Below are positions 39,141 to 39,756 of a stretch of DNA of 39,756 bases, piece after piece (position 1 is the first letter of the stretch; each line of letters starts with the position of its first letter). The notes below the pieces were generated by a model. It did no database searches, was not told where the DNA came from, and saw nothing but the letters and a program-made list of their open reading frames with translations. The position numbers and the translations under genes were made by a program. The DNA comes from Pseudomonadota bacterium (GTDB taxonomy: Bacteria; Pseudomonadota; Gammaproteobacteria; Acidiferrobacterales; UBA6901), in the NCBI GenBank assembly GCA_021785795.1, contig JAJYEK010000027.1, forward strand, positions 1 through 39,756, given 5' to 3'.

Positions 39141-39756
39141 TTACGCTGCCGGCACCGGCGGCGTTTCCTCCTTCGGCAGGGTCCATCCAACCAAGACCGG
39201 CTGAACCAAGACGACCAGCGGCAGCTGCACCAGAATGCCCGCAATGATCGCCACCGCTAGCGGCTGCAGCATCTGATCACCCGAGCCACTGATCGCAGCC
39301 CCCAGCGGCAGAAGCGCCAGAATCATGGCCAGCGTGCTCATGATGATCGGACGGAACCGGTTGAGCGCTGCTTCGTAGATCGCCTGCCGCGACGGCATCG
39401 TCTGCCGAAGATTCTGGAATTCGGAAAAGAGGAAAATCGACATCTCCACGGCAATGCCGAGAATCATCACCATGCCCATCATCGCCGTGATGTTGAGCTC
39501 GACGCCAGTCACCCACAGGCCGAAAAATACCGCGCCGGCAGAGAGGATGGACGTGCCCAGGATGATAACCGGGAACCACCAGCTCTCGTAGAGGAACAGC
39601 AGGAGGATCACCTCGGCCAGCACCACGGCCGCGAAAACGATCATCATGCCGTGCGCGGCCTTTGCCTCCTGCTTGTAGGCGCCGCCCAGCGTGTAGTAGA
39701 CCCCATGCGGAACCACCTTGGTCAGGATCTTCTTCACCGACGTGATGGTCGTACTC
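39141..39756 (-). CDS. RND efflux pump inner-membrane subunit, C-terminal fragment (cut by window edge)
   Basis: About 204 residues, open to the window edge. TM helices of the second membrane half: MMIVFAAVVLAEVILLLFLY, VIILGTSILSAGAVFFGLWV, TAMMGMVMILGIAVEMSIFL, then ALNRFRPIIMSTLAMILALL and AVAIIAGILVQLPLVVLVQP. The FRPIIMSTLAMILALLPL block is characteristic of heavy-metal (CzcA/CusA) RND transporters. The N-terminal part, partner and outer-membrane genes lie outside the window, so the exported metal cannot be told. Confidence 0.88.
   Translation of the reverse strand, partial: STTITSVKKILTKVVPHGVYYTLGGAYKQEAKAAHGMMIVFAAVVLAEVILLLFLYESWWFPVIILGTSILSAGAVFFGLWVTGVELNITAMMGMVMILGIAVEMSIFLFSEFQNLRQTMPSRQAIYEAALNRFRPIIMSTLAMILALLPLGAAISGSGDQMLQPLAVAIIAGILVQLPLVVLVQPVLVGWTLPKEETPPVPAA

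Overview
The window is high-GC bacterial chromosome from a Gram-negative, most likely a gammaproteobacterium. The evidence is an LpxH-like lipid A-type metallophosphoesterase, DgkA, EttA, an Atm1-type exporter, QseB/QseC-like two-component proteins and FimX-like signalling. A LysR-type C-terminus of the kind found in CbbR, a secreted DsrE-like protein and a heavy-metal-type RND pump would fit a chemolithotrophic, acid- or metal-exposed lineage, but that placement is inference. I found no rRNA, tRNA or CRISPR array. Most of the window is core or housekeeping. The only clear mobile DNA is a decayed IS607/TnpB patch at about 18.87-20.3 kb.

Layout: 1-171 end of a LysR regulator; 351-845 universal stress protein; 1028-7099 a leftward operon pdhA, pdhB, an E2-E3 fusion gene, then argG; 7853-8829 a DsbG-like thiol oxidoreductase and a DUF2934 protein; 9007-10288 a secreted DsrE-like protein and a His-rich tandem-repeat protein; 10927-15058 a leftward two-gene operon of a GroEL paralogue (no GroES) and a Lon-like protease; 15315-18776 WbuC cupin, DgkA, an LpxH-like phosphoesterase overlapping a GT4 glycosyltransferase, and a membrane coiled-coil protein; 18867-20304 broken IS607 tnpA and tnpB; 20578-21237 a PuuD-like membrane protein preceded by a 33-residue single-TM protein; 21315-24979 a PNPOx-like protein, argD-argF (with a promoter, inverted repeat and intrinsic terminator in front), and MarC; 25204-27336 a FimX-like REC-PAS-GGDEF-EVL protein; 27423-33205 EttA, an aquaporin, PPK2 and an Atm1-like ABC exporter; 33237-35276 a PAS-GGDEF-EAL protein; 36098-38492 a HIG1-like small membrane protein and a two-component system; 39141-39756 the end of an RND pump.

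Three arginine genes (argD, argF, argG) lie in the window, with argG attached to the pyruvate dehydrogenase operon. The most striking regulatory signal is a pair of near-identical CRP/FNR-family boxes (TTGAC-N4-GTCAA). One lies 22 bp upstream of a -10-like hexamer in front of the groEL-lon operon, which puts it exactly at -41.5. The other lies in front of the HIG1-like gene. Together they suggest an oxygen- or NO-responsive proteostasis/hypoxia regulon. Two cyclic-di-GMP proteins, one with a degenerate EAL domain, suggest motility or biofilm control.
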